64,000 bases of DNA from Paenibacillus andongensis (GCF_025369935.1 NZ_CP104467.1:3603001-3667000), one strand, 5' to 3'; shown: positions 27,700 through 37,695, numbered from the stretch's first letter. The notes: generated by a model not told the origin, from the letters alone. Made by a program: numbers and translations.

Positions 27700-29802
27700 A
27701 TGGAGAAAAGGGTACAAATGGAACTTGGCGGCAAACCGTTCATTCTTGAAACGGGTAGGCTGGCCAAACAAGCCAATGCAGCTGTAACTGTACGTTATGG
27801 CGATACGGTTGTGCTGTGTACAGTAACTGCTTCAAGCGGACCGAAAGATTTGGATTTCTTTCCGTTAACAGTTAATTATGAAGAAAGATTGTATTCCGTT
27901 GGTAAAATTCCTGGTGGTTTTATTAAACGTGAAGGACGCCCAAGTGAGAAAGCAATCCTTGCGAGCCGTTTAACGGACCGTCCGATTCGCCCTCTTTTCC
28001 CAGAAGGCTTCCGTAATGACGTTCAAATCGTTTCTATTGTTATGAGCGTAGACCAAGAATGTCCGCCAGAAATGGCAGCAATGATTGGTACTTCTGCTGC
28101 TCTGGCAATCTCTGACGTTCCTTTCAATGGGCCAGTTGGTGGCGTTATTGTTGGACGAGTTGATGGTCAATTCGTTATTAACCCAACGGGTGAGACAGCA
28201 GAGAAAAGTGATCTTCACTTGACTGTTGCCGGAACCAAAGATGCGATAATGATGGTAGAAGCTGGTGCGAATGAAGTTTCTGAGGAAGCTGTCCTCGAAG
28301 CTATCATGTTCGGACATGATGAAATCCGTAAGATTGTCGCGGTAATTGAAGAATTGGTTGAACAAGCGGGTAAACCGAAAATGGAAGTTAAACTCCATAC
28401 GGTTGATGCCGAAGTAAATCGTGCAGTTCGTGAATTTGCTCAAGCTAGATTAGTTGATGCGATTAAAATTCCTGAGAAGCATGCTAGACAAGAAGCAATC
28501 GATGTTGTGAATGCCGAAGCTGTGGAACATTTTACTGCTTTGTATGCAGAAACTCCGGGCTTACTAGGTGACGTGAAAGAAACGCTGTATGATATCGTTA
28601 AAGAAGAAGTACGTCGTTTGATCACGCATGATAAAGTAAGACCAGATGGACGTAAACCAGAAGAAATTCGTCCAATTGATTGTGATATTGATTTGTTACC
28701 GCGTACTCACGGTTCAGGCTTGTTCACGCGTGGACAAACACAAGCACTTAGCATCTGTACATTAGGCGCTTTAGGCGATGTTCAAATATTAGATGGTTTG
28801 GATCTTACAGAAACGAAACGTTTCATGCATCACTACAATTTCCCTCCGTTTTCCGTTGGGGAAGCAAGACCACTGCGTCCACCAGGTCGTCGTGAAATCG
28901 GACATGGTGCGTTAGGGGAGAGAGCCCTTGAGCCAATCATCCCTAATGAAGTTCAATTCCCTTACACAATTCGTCTCGTGTCAGAAGTGTTGGAATCGAA
29001 CGGTTCAACATCCCAGGCGAGTATTTGTGCAAGTACACTTGCTCTTATGGATGCTGGTGTTCCGATTAAAGCTCCGGTTGCTGGTATTGCGATGGGTCTG
29101 ATCAAAGACGGAGATCATTTCTCCATTCTATCCGATATTCAGGGTATGGAAGATCACCTTGGCGATATGGACTTTAAAGTTGCAGGTACAGCTGAAGGTA
29201 TTACAGCCCTGCAAATGGATATCAAAATCGATGGGATTGATCGCAGCATCCTGCAGCAATCTTTGCAACAAGCCAAAGAAGGCCGGTTGCACATTTTGGG
29301 TAAAATGGTTTCTCGTATTTCTGAGCCTAAGAAAGCTCTTTCCAAATACGCACCTAAGATTCTTACAATGAACATCAATCCGGACAAAATCCGTGATGTT
29401 ATTGGTGCAGGCGGTAAAATCATCAATAAAATTATTGAAGAAACCGGCGTAAAAATTGATATCGAACAAGATGGCCGTGTATTCATCGCATCATCCAATC
29501 AAGAGATGAATGAAAAAGCACGTTCTATCATCGAAGGCATCGTACGCGAGGTTATTGTGGGTGAAACTTACCTAGGAACAGTAAAACGCGTTGAGAAATT
29601 CGGGGCATTCGTAGAAATTTTGCCTGGTAAAGAAGGTTTGGTTCATATTTCACAAATTTCCACAGAGCGTGTAGCAAAAGTGGAAGACGTAGTGAATATT
29701 GGCGATCAAATCACCGTTAAAGTAACCGAGATTGACCAACAAGGAAGAGTGAATCTTTCTCGCAAAGCAACACTAACTTCGCAAGTCCCGGCTCAAACCT
29801 AA
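27700..29802 (+). CDS. pnp: Polyribonucleotide nucleotidyltransferase (PNPase)
   Basis: A 700-residue phosphorolytic 3'-5' exoribonuclease with two RNase PH domains (the second contains [14 protein letters not shown] and the active-site region [20 protein letters not shown]), a KH domain ([17 protein letters not shown]) and a C-terminal S1 domain ([18 protein letters not shown]). It is a major RNA-decay enzyme and, in Bacillus, required for competence. ATG 27700 follows TAGGAGGA. The 269-base gap upstream contains only the rpsO terminator and no strong promoter that I can identify. Confidence 0.98.
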   Translation: MEKRVQMELGGKPFILETGRLAKQANAAVTVRYGDTVVLCTVTASSGPKDLDFFPLTVNYEERLYSVGKIPGGFIKREGRPSEKAILASRLTDRPIRPLFPEGFRNDVQIVSIVMSVDQECPPEMAAMIGTSAALAISDVPFNGPVGGVIVGRVDGQFVINPTGETAEKSDLHLTVAGTKDAIMMVEAGANEVSEEAVLEAIMFGHDEIRKIVAVIEELVEQAGKPKMEVKLHTVDAEVNRAVREFAQARLVDAIKIPEKHARQEAIDVVNAEAVEHFTALYAETPGLLGDVKETLYDIVKEEVRRLITHDKVRPDGRKPEEIRPIDCDIDLLPRTHGSGLFTRGQTQALSICTLGALGDVQILDGLDLTETKRFMHHYNFPPFSVGEARPLRPPGRREIGHGALGERALEPIIPNEVQFPYTIRLVSEVLESNGSTSQASICASTLALMDAGVPIKAPVAGIAMGLIKDGDHFSILSDIQGMEDHLGDMDFKVAGTAEGITALQMDIKIDGIDRSILQQSLQQAKEGRLHILGKMVSRISEPKKALSKYAPKILTMNINPDKIRDVIGAGGKIINKIIEETGVKIDIEQDGRVFIASSNQEMNEKARSIIEGIVREVIVGETYLGTVKRVEKFGAFVEILPGKEGLVHISQISTERVAKVEDVVNIGDQITVKVTEIDQQGRVNLSRKATLTSQVPAQT

Positions 29803-29843
29803 GCCGCGAGACTTGTGAAGTCCCTTTTTAAATAGTTTTGGAT

Positions 29844-29872
29844 AAAGAGTCAGATCAATCTGTCTCTTTTTT
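29844..29872 (+). terminator. Intrinsic terminator after pnp
   Basis: AAAGAG-T-CAGAT (29844-29855) faces ATCTG-T-CTCTTT (29858-29869), giving two stem blocks with a T-T mismatch, then a T-run. Confidence 0.75.
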
Positions 29873-29956
29873 GCATTTTAGTCATAGCTGGACATGCCTC
29901 GTTCTACTCTTGTCCTTTCCTGCATAAAATCAGGACATAGGAAGGGGGATCGGTGT

Positions 29957-31009
29957 ATGCTCCACAAAAAATGGCTTCTTCTTGGAAGTTTTTTTGCTAT
30001 GGTTTTGCTTACATTGGATGCAATCCCTAGCATAGGAACTTATATTATTGCAGTGAAAAATAATCAAAGCTCGTATCTGGCAGATTTCAATTGGATGGAC
30101 GAAGAAGCACTCCCGGTCTTTGCCTCTGCGTCTTTAAATTCAACCGAACAAAAGAAGTCAAAGATAAGCATTTTACTAGAAACGATTATGAAAGAAGCTG
30201 AAAAACGAAAGATTCCCCCTATTAACGCCAAACTTGATCCTGTTTGGAAAGCTATTCCTGGTTATAATGGCTTGGAAGTCGATATTGAGGAGACGCTCAA
30301 GCTTGCAGAGCATCATTTAACGCCGAATAAAATCAATTATGTAATGAAGGAAGTACAGCCTAGTATTCAATTGAACGATCTCGGTCCGAATCCGATTTAT
30401 AAAGGAAATCCCAAGAAGCCTATGGCTTCTTTAATGATCAATGTTGCTTGGGGAAATGAGTATTTGCCAAGTATGCTAGAGACTCTCCGCAAAGAAAATG
30501 TACATGCGACATTCTTTTTGGATGGGTCGTGGCTAAAGAAGAACGTGGAAATGGCCAAAAAGATCCAAAGTGAGGGGCATGAAATATCTAATCACGCTTA
30601 CTCTCACAAAGATATGAGAAGTATAACGCGTAGTAAAGCTGTTGAAGAAATTTCAAAAACAGAGGATTTGTTGAAGCAGGAGCTTGGTGTGAAAAACATG
30701 CTTTTTGCGCCTCCTTCGGGATATTTTAACCAAGAAACGGTTCAAGTTGCTTCGGAGTTCAATCTGCAGACTGTACTTTGGACTTTTGATACGGTAGATT
30801 GGAAAAATCCAGGAGCTGAGCGAATCCTTCAACGGTTATCGACAAGCGTCGAGCCTGGTTCACTTATTTTGATGCACCCAACGACCTCATCCAAGGATGC
30901 ATTGCCAGGCATGATCCGTATGATTAAAAATAAAGGATTGACGATTGGCACTGTATCTGAGCTTTTATCCTCAAAACGTGTTGCTGAAGCAGGTCAAATC
31001 GCGAATTAA
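29957..31009 (+). CDS. ylxY: Polysaccharide-deacetylase-fold protein (YlxY-like), first catalytic motif lost
   Basis: A 350-residue exported protein: N-terminal signal/anchor (about 5-30), a variable region, then a NodB-fold domain (about 160-340). The metal-binding H-x3-H is present in SNHAYSHKDM, and LILMHPT is intact, but the motif-1 position normally TFDDG reads INVAWG, so both Asp residues are missing. This suggests little or no deacetylase activity. Position between pnp and an M16 peptidase matches B. subtilis ylxY. ATG 29957 is chosen 8 bases after AAGGGGG. Confidence 0.85.
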   Translation: MLHKKWLLLGSFFAMVLLTLDAIPSIGTYIIAVKNNQSSYLADFNWMDEEALPVFASASLNSTEQKKSKISILLETIMKEAEKRKIPPINAKLDPVWKAIPGYNGLEVDIEETLKLAEHHLTPNKINYVMKEVQPSIQLNDLGPNPIYKGNPKKPMASLMINVAWGNEYLPSMLETLRKENVHATFFLDGSWLKKNVEMAKKIQSEGHEISNHAYSHKDMRSITRSKAVEEISKTEDLLKQELGVKNMLFAPPSGYFNQETVQVASEFNLQTVLWTFDTVDWKNPGAERILQRLSTSVEPGSLILMHPTTSSKDALPGMIRMIKNKGLTIGTVSELLSSKRVAEAGQIAN

Positions 31010-31115
31010 TCGATGAATCAGCTCGAAAGTTGAGTCGCTCACACATTTTTGTTAGACTGAGTAAGTATAATTTGGGAATAGGACTTTAGGTGTTACAATT
31101 CGAGGAGGAACCTTG

Positions 31116-32372
31116 GTGATCAAATATCGCTTACATAATGGCTTGAGAGTCGTCATGGAACAAATTCCTACGTTTCGATCAGTAACGTTCGGGATTTGGG
31201 TGAAGACGGGCTCGCGTAATGAGTCTCAAGATAAGAACGGCATTTCGCATTTTATTGAACACATGTTATTCAAAGGGACAGAGCGCCATTCAGCCAAAGA
31301 TATCGCGGAGATATTTGATGGAATCGGAGGTAATGTGAATGCATTCACCTCCAAAGAGTATACATGCTATTATGCAAAGGTTCTTGATGATCATTTGCCT
31401 CTTGCCATGGATATGCTTTCGGACATGTTTTTCCATTCTGCTTTTGATGAGAGTGAGTTAGAAAAAGAGAAGAATGTCATATATGAAGAGATCTCTATGT
31501 ATGAAGATACACCGGACGATTTGGTTCATGATTTATTGGCCAAAGCTTCGTATGGCTCACATCCGCTAGGGTATACGATCCTTGGAACCCAGGACAATTT
31601 ATCGGAAATGAAATCGGATGATCTGCGTAACTATATGAAGCAATATTATAATACGGAAAATACGGTTCTTAGCATCGCTGGCAATATTGATGATAGTGTG
31701 CGCGAGCTTATTGAGAAGCATTTCGGTGAATTCGCTCAAACGGGTGTGGAAACAAGTTATGATGCACCGGATTTCCTTGGAGAACTGATTTTCCATGCGA
31801 AAAAAACGGAACAAAATCACATCTGTCTATCGCTTCCAGGTCTATCGCTTCAAGAAGAGAATCTATATCCGATGGTGCTGCTCAATAATGCCATTGGCGG
31901 TGGAATGAGTTCTAGATTGTTCCAGGAGATTCGGGAGAAACGCGGACTTGCTTATTCCGTTTATTCCTACCATTCCTCGCATATCGACAGCGGCATGTTC
32001 ACGATTTATACAGGTACAGCACCGAAACAGACGGAAGAAGTGCTCAAAGTGACTATGGAACTGCTGCATGATATAGCTGTCAAAGGAATGACGGATTCCG
32101 AACTCAAGAAAGGCAAGGAGCAGTTGAAAGGCAGCTTGATCCTTAGTTTGGAGAGTACCAGCAGCCGTATGAATCGATTCGGGAAAAATGAGTTGATGAC
32201 AGGTAAGCATTATAGTCTCGATGAAATGATTGAACGAATTGAAGGCGTTCAGATGGAGGACATTCGTCAATTAACGAAAACGCTATTCGGGACACCTTTT
32301 GCTCTGTCTATGGTGGGAAATTCGGATGATGTCATTAACGGCTTCAGGAGGGATCAACTTGTCTCTCTATAA
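31116..32372 (+). CDS. mlpA: M16 family zinc peptidase (MlpA/YmxG-like)
   Basis: A 418-residue pitrilysin-fold protease with the inverted zinc motif HFIEH (His45, Glu48, His49) and the downstream Glu in EKEKNVIYEEISMYED. B. subtilis MlpA (YmxG) occupies the same place. GTG 31116 is preferred (7 bases after GAGGAGG) over TTG 31113. The C-terminus overlaps dut by 14 bases. Substrate unknown; in B. subtilis it has been linked to regulation of extracellular protease expression. Confidence 0.93.
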   Translation: MIKYRLHNGLRVVMEQIPTFRSVTFGIWVKTGSRNESQDKNGISHFIEHMLFKGTERHSAKDIAEIFDGIGGNVNAFTSKEYTCYYAKVLDDHLPLAMDMLSDMFFHSAFDESELEKEKNVIYEEISMYEDTPDDLVHDLLAKASYGSHPLGYTILGTQDNLSEMKSDDLRNYMKQYYNTENTVLSIAGNIDDSVRELIEKHFGEFAQTGVETSYDAPDFLGELIFHAKKTEQNHICLSLPGLSLQEENLYPMVLLNNAIGGGMSSRLFQEIREKRGLAYSVYSYHSSHIDSGMFTIYTGTAPKQTEEVLKVTMELLHDIAVKGMTDSELKKGKEQLKGSLILSLESTSSRMNRFGKNELMTGKHYSLDEMIERIEGVQMEDIRQLTKTLFGTPFALSMVGNSDDVINGFRRDQLVSL

Positions 32373-32814
32373 CTTTGATGTCCAAATAAAACGGGTATCC
32401 GGACAGGAGGATATCCTTCTGCCTCAGAAAATGTCCGCTGCTGCCAGCGGCTTCGATCTTCATGCTGCAGTGAGCGAGCCGGTAGTGCTCGGGCCGGGTG
32501 AGCGTCAGCTCATCCCGACAGGCTTTGCACTCAGTATGCCGCCCGAGCTTGAAGCTCAGATCCGACCGCGGAGCGGGCTTGCTTATAAGCATGGCATCAC
32601 AACTCTGAATTCACCGGGAACGATCGATGCCGACTACCGCGGGGAAGTGAAAGTGCTGTTGATTAACCATGGACAGGAGCCGTTCACCATTCAAAGGAAT
32701 GAGCGAATTGCGCAGATGGTTTTCCAGCTTGTGCCGCAGATCCGGCTGGGTGAGGTTTCGGAATTAACGGAGACGGAGCGAGGATCAGGCGGTTTCGGTC
32801 ACACCGGACGGTAA
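32359..32814 (+). CDS. dut: Deoxyuridine 5'-triphosphate nucleotidohydrolase (dUTPase)
   Basis: A 151-residue trimeric dUTPase with all five motifs: ASGFDLHAA, PRSGLAYKHGI, GTIDADYRGEV, RNERIAQMVFQ and the C-terminal P-loop-like GSGGFGHTGR. It hydrolyses dUTP to dUMP and PPi, preventing uracil incorporation and feeding thymidylate synthesis. TTG 32359 follows AGGAGGG and lies inside mlpA. Bases 32461-32580 contain 78 G+C of 120, far above neighbours (about 40-43% in samples), suggesting a different origin or codon history. Confidence 0.93.
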   Translation: MSLYNFDVQIKRVSGQEDILLPQKMSAAASGFDLHAAVSEPVVLGPGERQLIPTGFALSMPPELEAQIRPRSGLAYKHGITTLNSPGTIDADYRGEVKVLLINHGQEPFTIQRNERIAQMVFQLVPQIRLGEVSELTETERGSGGFGHTGR

Positions 32815-32845
32815 TAGATCTACTACAAACGTAAGCATATATGCC

Positions 32846-32876
32846 AGAACCCCTTTCAATTGAAGGGGTTCTTTTT
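32846..32876 (+). terminator. Intrinsic terminator after dut
   Basis: GAACCCCTT (32847-32855) pairs with AAGGGGTTC (32863-32871), flanked by A and followed by five Ts. It separates dut from the dpaA promoter. Confidence 0.85.
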
Positions 32877-32904
32877 GTTTTCCAAGGAACTGAGCACGGA
32901 AAGT

Positions 32905-32933
32905 CACCCATCCTTAGGCGAACGCATACTATA
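32905..32933 (+). promoter_or_regulatory. Candidate sigma-K promoter of the dpaAB operon
   Basis: CACC (32905-32908), a 16-base spacer and CATACTATA (32925-32933) fit the sigma-K pattern (mACm, CATAnnnTA). The site is 38 bases before dpaA. The B. subtilis homologue spoVF is transcribed by sigma-K in the mother cell, so sequence and context agree. Confidence 0.7.
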
Positions 32934-32971
32934 ACGTATCGAAACGGACCGAGAAAGGGGTGTAAGCGAGA

Positions 32972-33871
32972 ATGCTCACTGGAGTTTCGGTTGCAATTAT
33001 GGGTGGAGACGCCCGGCAACTTGAAGTAATTCAGAAATTTACTGAACTTGATGCCACGGTAACATTGATCGGTTTTGATAATTTAGGGAGACAATTTAGC
33101 GGTGTTTCAAATGCTAAACTCGATCCTGTGCTGTTTCAAACCATTGATGTACTTATTTTACCTGCTGTAGGTACGGATGATTCGGGACAAGTGGAATCTA
33201 TATTCTCGAGTGAAGAGATGAGATTGACGGATGATCTTATGTCTTCACTTCCAAAGCATGCCAAAGTGTATACAGGAATGGCCAAAAGCTTTCTGAAAAA
33301 GCTTTGTGCGGCAAATGGAATTGAGGTAGTGGAGTTATTCGAGCGTGATGATATAGCGATTTATAACTCCATTCCGACAGCCGAGGGAGCGCTGATGATG
33401 GCGATCCAGAACACCGATATTACCATCCACGGTTCAGTTAGTATGGTTTTAGGTTTTGGTCGTACAGGTTTTACAATGGCCAAAACTCTGCAGGGATTAG
33501 GGGCAACCGTGAAGGTTGGCGTGAGGAAACCGGAGCATTTTGCAAGGGCGTGGGAGATGGGTTTTCAGCCTTTTTATACAAAGGACCTGTACCCGGAAGT
33601 GGGGAATATTGACTTGCTTTTTAACACAATTCCGACTATGATAGTCACAGCGCAAGTTATCACTAATATCCCACATCGCGCGCTCATCATCGATTTGGCT
33701 TCTAAACCTGGTGGAACGGACTTCCGATTTGCCGAGAAAAGAGGCATCAAAGCGATGTTAGCGCCCGGTTTACCTGGCATCGTCGCCCCCAAAACAGCTG
33801 GCCGCATCATGGCAAACACACTTAGTCAGCTGATCGTGGAAGACTTCAAAGACAGGAGCGATGTGGAATGA
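32972..33871 (+). CDS. dpaA: Dipicolinate synthase subunit A
   Basis: A 299-residue NAD(P)-binding protein (SpoVFA) with a Rossmann motif VLGFGRTGFTMAKTLQGLG near residue 160. With DpaB it converts dihydrodipicolinate to dipicolinic acid in the mother cell during sporulation; the acid is loaded into the spore core with calcium. ATG 32972 is preceded by AAAGGGGTG somewhat far upstream. It overlaps dpaB by ATGA. Confidence 0.96.
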   Translation: MLTGVSVAIMGGDARQLEVIQKFTELDATVTLIGFDNLGRQFSGVSNAKLDPVLFQTIDVLILPAVGTDDSGQVESIFSSEEMRLTDDLMSSLPKHAKVYTGMAKSFLKKLCAANGIEVVELFERDDIAIYNSIPTAEGALMMAIQNTDITIHGSVSMVLGFGRTGFTMAKTLQGLGATVKVGVRKPEHFARAWEMGFQPFYTKDLYPEVGNIDLLFNTIPTMIVTAQVITNIPHRALIIDLASKPGGTDFRFAEKRGIKAMLAPGLPGIVAPKTAGRIMANTLSQLIVEDFKDRSDVE

Positions 33872-34461
33872 ATTGGCAAGGGAAAACAGTCGGTTATGCT
33901 TTAACTGGTTCTCACTGTACGTTGGAAGAAGTCATGCCTCAGATTAAGAGATTTGTAGATGCAGGTGCACGTGTCATACCGATTGTATCGAATACAGTCA
34001 TGACCACCGACACACGTTTCGGCCATGCAGCAGATTGGCAGCAACAGATTAAGGATATAACCGGGAACGAAATTATATCTACGATTGTAGCCGCTGAGCC
34101 ATTAGGTCCATCCAAGCTGCTTGATGTGATGGTTATTGCACCATGCACAGGGAACACAACTAGTAAACTAGCAAACGCGATGACAGAGAGTCCAGTACTT
34201 ATGGCTGCAAAAGCGCAAATGAGAAACTTGCGGCCGCTAGTTTTAGCCATTTCGACGAATGATGGGCTGGGATTGAACGCGATGAATATCGCTAAGCTTC
34301 TCATTACCAAAAACATTTATTTTGTGCCTTATGGTCAAGATGCACCTGGAGCGAAGCCAAATTCGTTGGTTGCTCGAATGGACTTGATTATGGAGGCCTG
34401 TGAAGCTGCTCTTGAAGGAAAGCAATTGCAGCCCATGATTATTGAGAGATTTCAATACTAA
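33868..34461 (+). CDS. dpaB: Dipicolinate synthase subunit B
   Basis: A 197-residue flavoprotein-fold protein (SpoVFB) with an N-terminal GYALTGSHCTLEEVMPQ phosphate-binding segment and the MVIAPCTGNTTSKLANAM block. It is the second subunit of dipicolinate synthase. Its start overlaps the dpaA stop, consistent with a fixed subunit ratio. The next gene, asd, starts 36 bases later. Confidence 0.96.
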   Translation: MNWQGKTVGYALTGSHCTLEEVMPQIKRFVDAGARVIPIVSNTVMTTDTRFGHAADWQQQIKDITGNEIISTIVAAEPLGPSKLLDVMVIAPCTGNTTSKLANAMTESPVLMAAKAQMRNLRPLVLAISTNDGLGLNAMNIAKLLITKNIYFVPYGQDAPGAKPNSLVARMDLIMEACEAALEGKQLQPMIIERFQY

Positions 34462-34497
34462 TTCATATATAACATCTTGAAGGGGAGAGTCCAGCTC

Positions 34498-35535
34498 ATG
34501 TCGAACCAGAAACTTTTTAACGTTGCAGTCGTAGGCGCTACAGGTGCAGTAGGAGAACAAATTATCCGTCTATTAGAAGAACGGAATTTCCCCATCAAGG
34601 AATTGAAATTACTTTCTTCCGCTCGTTCAGCGGGCGTAAAGCTTTCTTTTAAAGGTCAAGAAGTAACCGTTCAAGAAGCTACTCCTGATAGCTTTCAAGG
34701 CGTTGATATTGCTTTATTTAGTGCTGGTGGCGATGTTACGAAGGCATTAGCTCCTCACGCGGTTAAAGCGGGTACGATCTGTATTGATAATACGAGTGCA
34801 TACCGCATGGATCCTGAAACTCCACTTGTGGTGCCTGAGGTAAACGTTGAGAAAATTAACGAACACAAAGGCATTATTGCAAATCCGAACTGTTCCACGA
34901 TCCAAATGGTTGCTGCACTTAAGCCTTTATATGATCGTTATGGGATTTCCCGTATCATCGTTTCAACGTACCAAGCTGTTTCTGGAGCAGGTGCTAAAGC
35001 GATTAACGAAATGTTGAGACAATCCAAAGAAGTGCTTGAAGGAAATGATGCGAATCCGGATATTTTGCCGGTTGGTTCATTGCCAGTGAAACACCAGATC
35101 GCCTTCAATGCGATTCCGCAAATTGATAAATTCCTTGATAACGGTTTTACGAATGAAGAAATGAAAATGATTCTTGAAACGAAAAAAATTATGGGCGATG
35201 AGTCCATTGAAGTTACTGCTACATGTGTTCGTATTCCGGTTGTTTATGGTCATTCTGAGTCTGTCTATGTTGAATTGAAAGAAGATTTCGACGTAGAAGA
35301 AGTGAAGACTTTACTTGCTAATGCCCCTGGTATTGTTCTTGTTGACAATCCGGCTGAGCAGCAATATCCACTTGCAACAGATGCAGCGGGTAAGCTGGAA
35401 ACTTTCGTTGGTCGTGTACGCCGTGATTTGAGCAATCCGAAAGCGCTAAATATGTGGATTGTTTCTGACAACCTGCTAAAAGGCGCTGCATGGAATGCTG
35501 TACAAATTGCTGAATATATAGCTATAGAACAATAA
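34498..35535 (+). CDS. asd: Aspartate-semialdehyde dehydrogenase
   Basis: A 345-residue enzyme reducing aspartyl phosphate to aspartate semialdehyde. NADPH motif VVGATGAVGEQ is at the N-terminus, the catalytic Cys in IANPNCSTIQM, and the catalytic His in RIPVVYGHSES. The product feeds lysine, diaminopimelate and dipicolinate synthesis, explaining linkage to dpaAB, dapG and dapA. ATG 34498 is chosen 8 bases after AAGGGGAGAG; an upstream TTG at 34477 is less likely. Confidence 0.97.
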   Translation: MSNQKLFNVAVVGATGAVGEQIIRLLEERNFPIKELKLLSSARSAGVKLSFKGQEVTVQEATPDSFQGVDIALFSAGGDVTKALAPHAVKAGTICIDNTSAYRMDPETPLVVPEVNVEKINEHKGIIANPNCSTIQMVAALKPLYDRYGISRIIVSTYQAVSGAGAKAINEMLRQSKEVLEGNDANPDILPVGSLPVKHQIAFNAIPQIDKFLDNGFTNEEMKMILETKKIMGDESIEVTATCVRIPVVYGHSESVYVELKEDFDVEEVKTLLANAPGIVLVDNPAEQQYPLATDAAGKLETFVGRVRRDLSNPKALNMWIVSDNLLKGAAWNAVQIAEYIAIEQ

Positions 35536-35586
35536 TCAGCAAGTAAGACGGCGTTAACCATTATGCAGTGAATATGGGGGAAACTC

Positions 35587-36804
35587 ATGCGAATCCTTGT
35601 ACAAAAATTTGGAGGCACTTCGCTTTCCACCGCTCATGCCAGAGAACACGTTATTGGACACATTCAAGACGCACTTAATCATGATTATAAATTAGTTGTT
35701 GTTGTATCCGCGATGGGAAGAAAAGGAGAACCTTATGCGACTGACACGCTCTTAGACCTCGTTCGAAAGAACGGGGAGGGGCTGCCAGCGCGGGAACTCG
35801 ATATGCTCATGGGCTGCGGAGAGTTAATTTCTGCGGTACATTTGTGCAGCTTATTACAAGCAACAGGCATAAAGTCTACAGTTTTGACAGGTGGGCAAGC
35901 TGGCATTCTTACGAATGATACTCACGGTAATGCTCAGATTGTAGCCATGCAGCCTAACCGGATCCTTGAATTGCTGGAGCAAGATATGGTCGTCATTGTT
36001 ACCGGATTTCAAGGTAAAACAAGTCAGGATGAATTGACAACACTAGGACGCGGAGGTAGTGATACATCGGCTACTGCTCTTGGTGCTGCCCTTAAAGCTG
36101 AAATTGTAGATATTTTCACTGATGTGAACGGGATATTGACAGCGGATCCACGGATCGTAGAGGATGCTAAACCGCTAGTTCGCGTAAGCTTTGCTGAAAT
36201 CTGCAATATGGCACATAATGGTGCAAAGGTAATCCATCCACGCGCGGTAGAAGTAGCCATGCAGGCTAACATTCCAATTCGCGTGCGATCTACGTTTTCC
36301 AAAGAAGAAGGAACATTGGTGACAGCTTCAGACAATATCCTTGCGGATATGAGCCAAGTTAGGGATCGCTTCGTTACGGGAATAGCCCAATTTACGAACA
36401 TCACTCAAATTCATGTTGCAGCTGTTGAAGGTCAATTTGATCTTCAGCTTCGTGTCTTTAAAACCATGGCGCTGCATCAGATTAGTGTTGATTTTATAAA
36501 TGTTAATCCATCGGGTGTCGTGTACACGGTGTTCGATCATGAAGCGGAACGCGCTCTAAAACTACTCAGGAGTCAAGGCTATGATCCTAAAGCTGTAAGC
36601 GGATGTGCGAAAGTTTCGGTAATCGGCGGCGGAATGAACGGAGTGCCAGGTATAATGGCACATATTGTTGAGGCATTAACGGTAGAGGACATACGTATCC
36701 TTCAATCAGCTGATTCAAATACAACAATTTGGGTACTTGTCCATGGTGTTGATATGATTAAATCTGTTAGGGCACTACATCATAAGTTCAATTTATATAA
36801 GTGA
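35587..36804 (+). CDS. dapG: Aspartate kinase (DapG type)
   Basis: A 405-residue aspartokinase: kinase domain opening with VQKFGGTSLS, followed by KVIHPRAVEVAMQ and two C-terminal ACT domains (about 265-400). It phosphorylates aspartate, the first step toward DAP and lysine. B. subtilis DapG at this locus is the diaminopimelate-inhibited isoenzyme supplying cell wall and spore needs; feedback specificity here is inferred. ATG 35587 follows GGGGG. Confidence 0.95.
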   Translation: MRILVQKFGGTSLSTAHAREHVIGHIQDALNHDYKLVVVVSAMGRKGEPYATDTLLDLVRKNGEGLPARELDMLMGCGELISAVHLCSLLQATGIKSTVLTGGQAGILTNDTHGNAQIVAMQPNRILELLEQDMVVIVTGFQGKTSQDELTTLGRGGSDTSATALGAALKAEIVDIFTDVNGILTADPRIVEDAKPLVRVSFAEICNMAHNGAKVIHPRAVEVAMQANIPIRVRSTFSKEEGTLVTASDNILADMSQVRDRFVTGIAQFTNITQIHVAAVEGQFDLQLRVFKTMALHQISVDFINVNPSGVVYTVFDHEAERALKLLRSQGYDPKAVSGCAKVSVIGGGMNGVPGIMAHIVEALTVEDIRILQSADSNTTIWVLVHGVDMIKSVRALHHKFNLYK

Positions 36805-36831
36805 AAATGTGAGATTGAGGAGGTATAACTT

Positions 36832-37695
36832 TTGGATTTTGGAAGAGTAATTACAGCTATGGTCACTCCGTTTGATGAGAACTTACAAGTGAACTGGGAA
36901 CAAGTAGAACCATTAATTAACTATTTGATCGAAGAACAGCAGTCGGATAGTCTTGTTATTTGCGGCACGACTGGTGAGGCACCAACATTAACAGACGATG
37001 AGAAGTTAAAGCTTATTGAGCTATCGGTTCGTTATGCCAGGGGACGCTGCAAGATTATTGCAGGGACAGGAAGTTATGACACTCTGGACACTGTTGAATT
37101 TTCCCGAAAAGTGGAGAAACTTGGAGTCGATGCGTTACTGATCGTTGCTCCTTACTATAATCGCCCTTCCCAAGAGGGGTTGTACCAGCATTTTAAAGCA
37201 GTAGCTGAGTCTGTTCAGGTACCGATTATGCTTTATAATGTTCCGGGACGCACAGGTGTGAATTTGGATGCGGAAACAACCATTCGTCTTTCCCAAATTT
37301 CTAATATCGTGGCTACCAAAGATTGCGCTAACACGGATCAATTGACACGTATACTTAATGATGCAGCTCCTAATTTCCTTGTTTATAGCGGAGATGACAG
37401 CAATGCGCTGCCTGCTCTAGCGGTAGGATGTCAGGGTATTATCAGTGTTGCTAGTCATGTGATTGGAAAAGAAATGCAATCTATGATAAAGTATTATTTA
37501 GAAGGTAACATTCAGCAAGCGGCAGAACTTCATCGTAAGCTTCATCCAGTTTTTACAGGCATTTTCCGTGTACCGAGCCCTGCTCCAATTAAGCATGCTC
37601 TAGCACTGAAAGGCATTCAAACTGGGGGCGTAAGACTTCCGTTAGTTCGTGTATCCGAGCAAGAAGGACAATTCATCCAATCACTTTTTGTATGA
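36832..37695 (+). CDS. dapA: 4-hydroxy-tetrahydrodipicolinate synthase
   Basis: A 287-residue TIM-barrel lyase condensing pyruvate with aspartate semialdehyde. Visible are CGTTGEAPTL, the catalytic Tyr in LYNVPGRTGVN and the Schiff-base Lys in NIVATKDC. Its product is used for DAP/lysine and is also the precursor used by DpaAB. TTG 36832 lies 8 bases after GAGGAGG. A terminator follows, ending the dpa-asd-dap operon. Confidence 0.97.
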   Translation: MDFGRVITAMVTPFDENLQVNWEQVEPLINYLIEEQQSDSLVICGTTGEAPTLTDDEKLKLIELSVRYARGRCKIIAGTGSYDTLDTVEFSRKVEKLGVDALLIVAPYYNRPSQEGLYQHFKAVAESVQVPIMLYNVPGRTGVNLDAETTIRLSQISNIVATKDCANTDQLTRILNDAAPNFLVYSGDDSNALPALAVGCQGIISVASHVIGKEMQSMIKYYLEGNIQQAAELHRKLHPVFTGIFRVPSPAPIKHALALKGIQTGGVRLPLVRVSEQEGQFIQSLFV

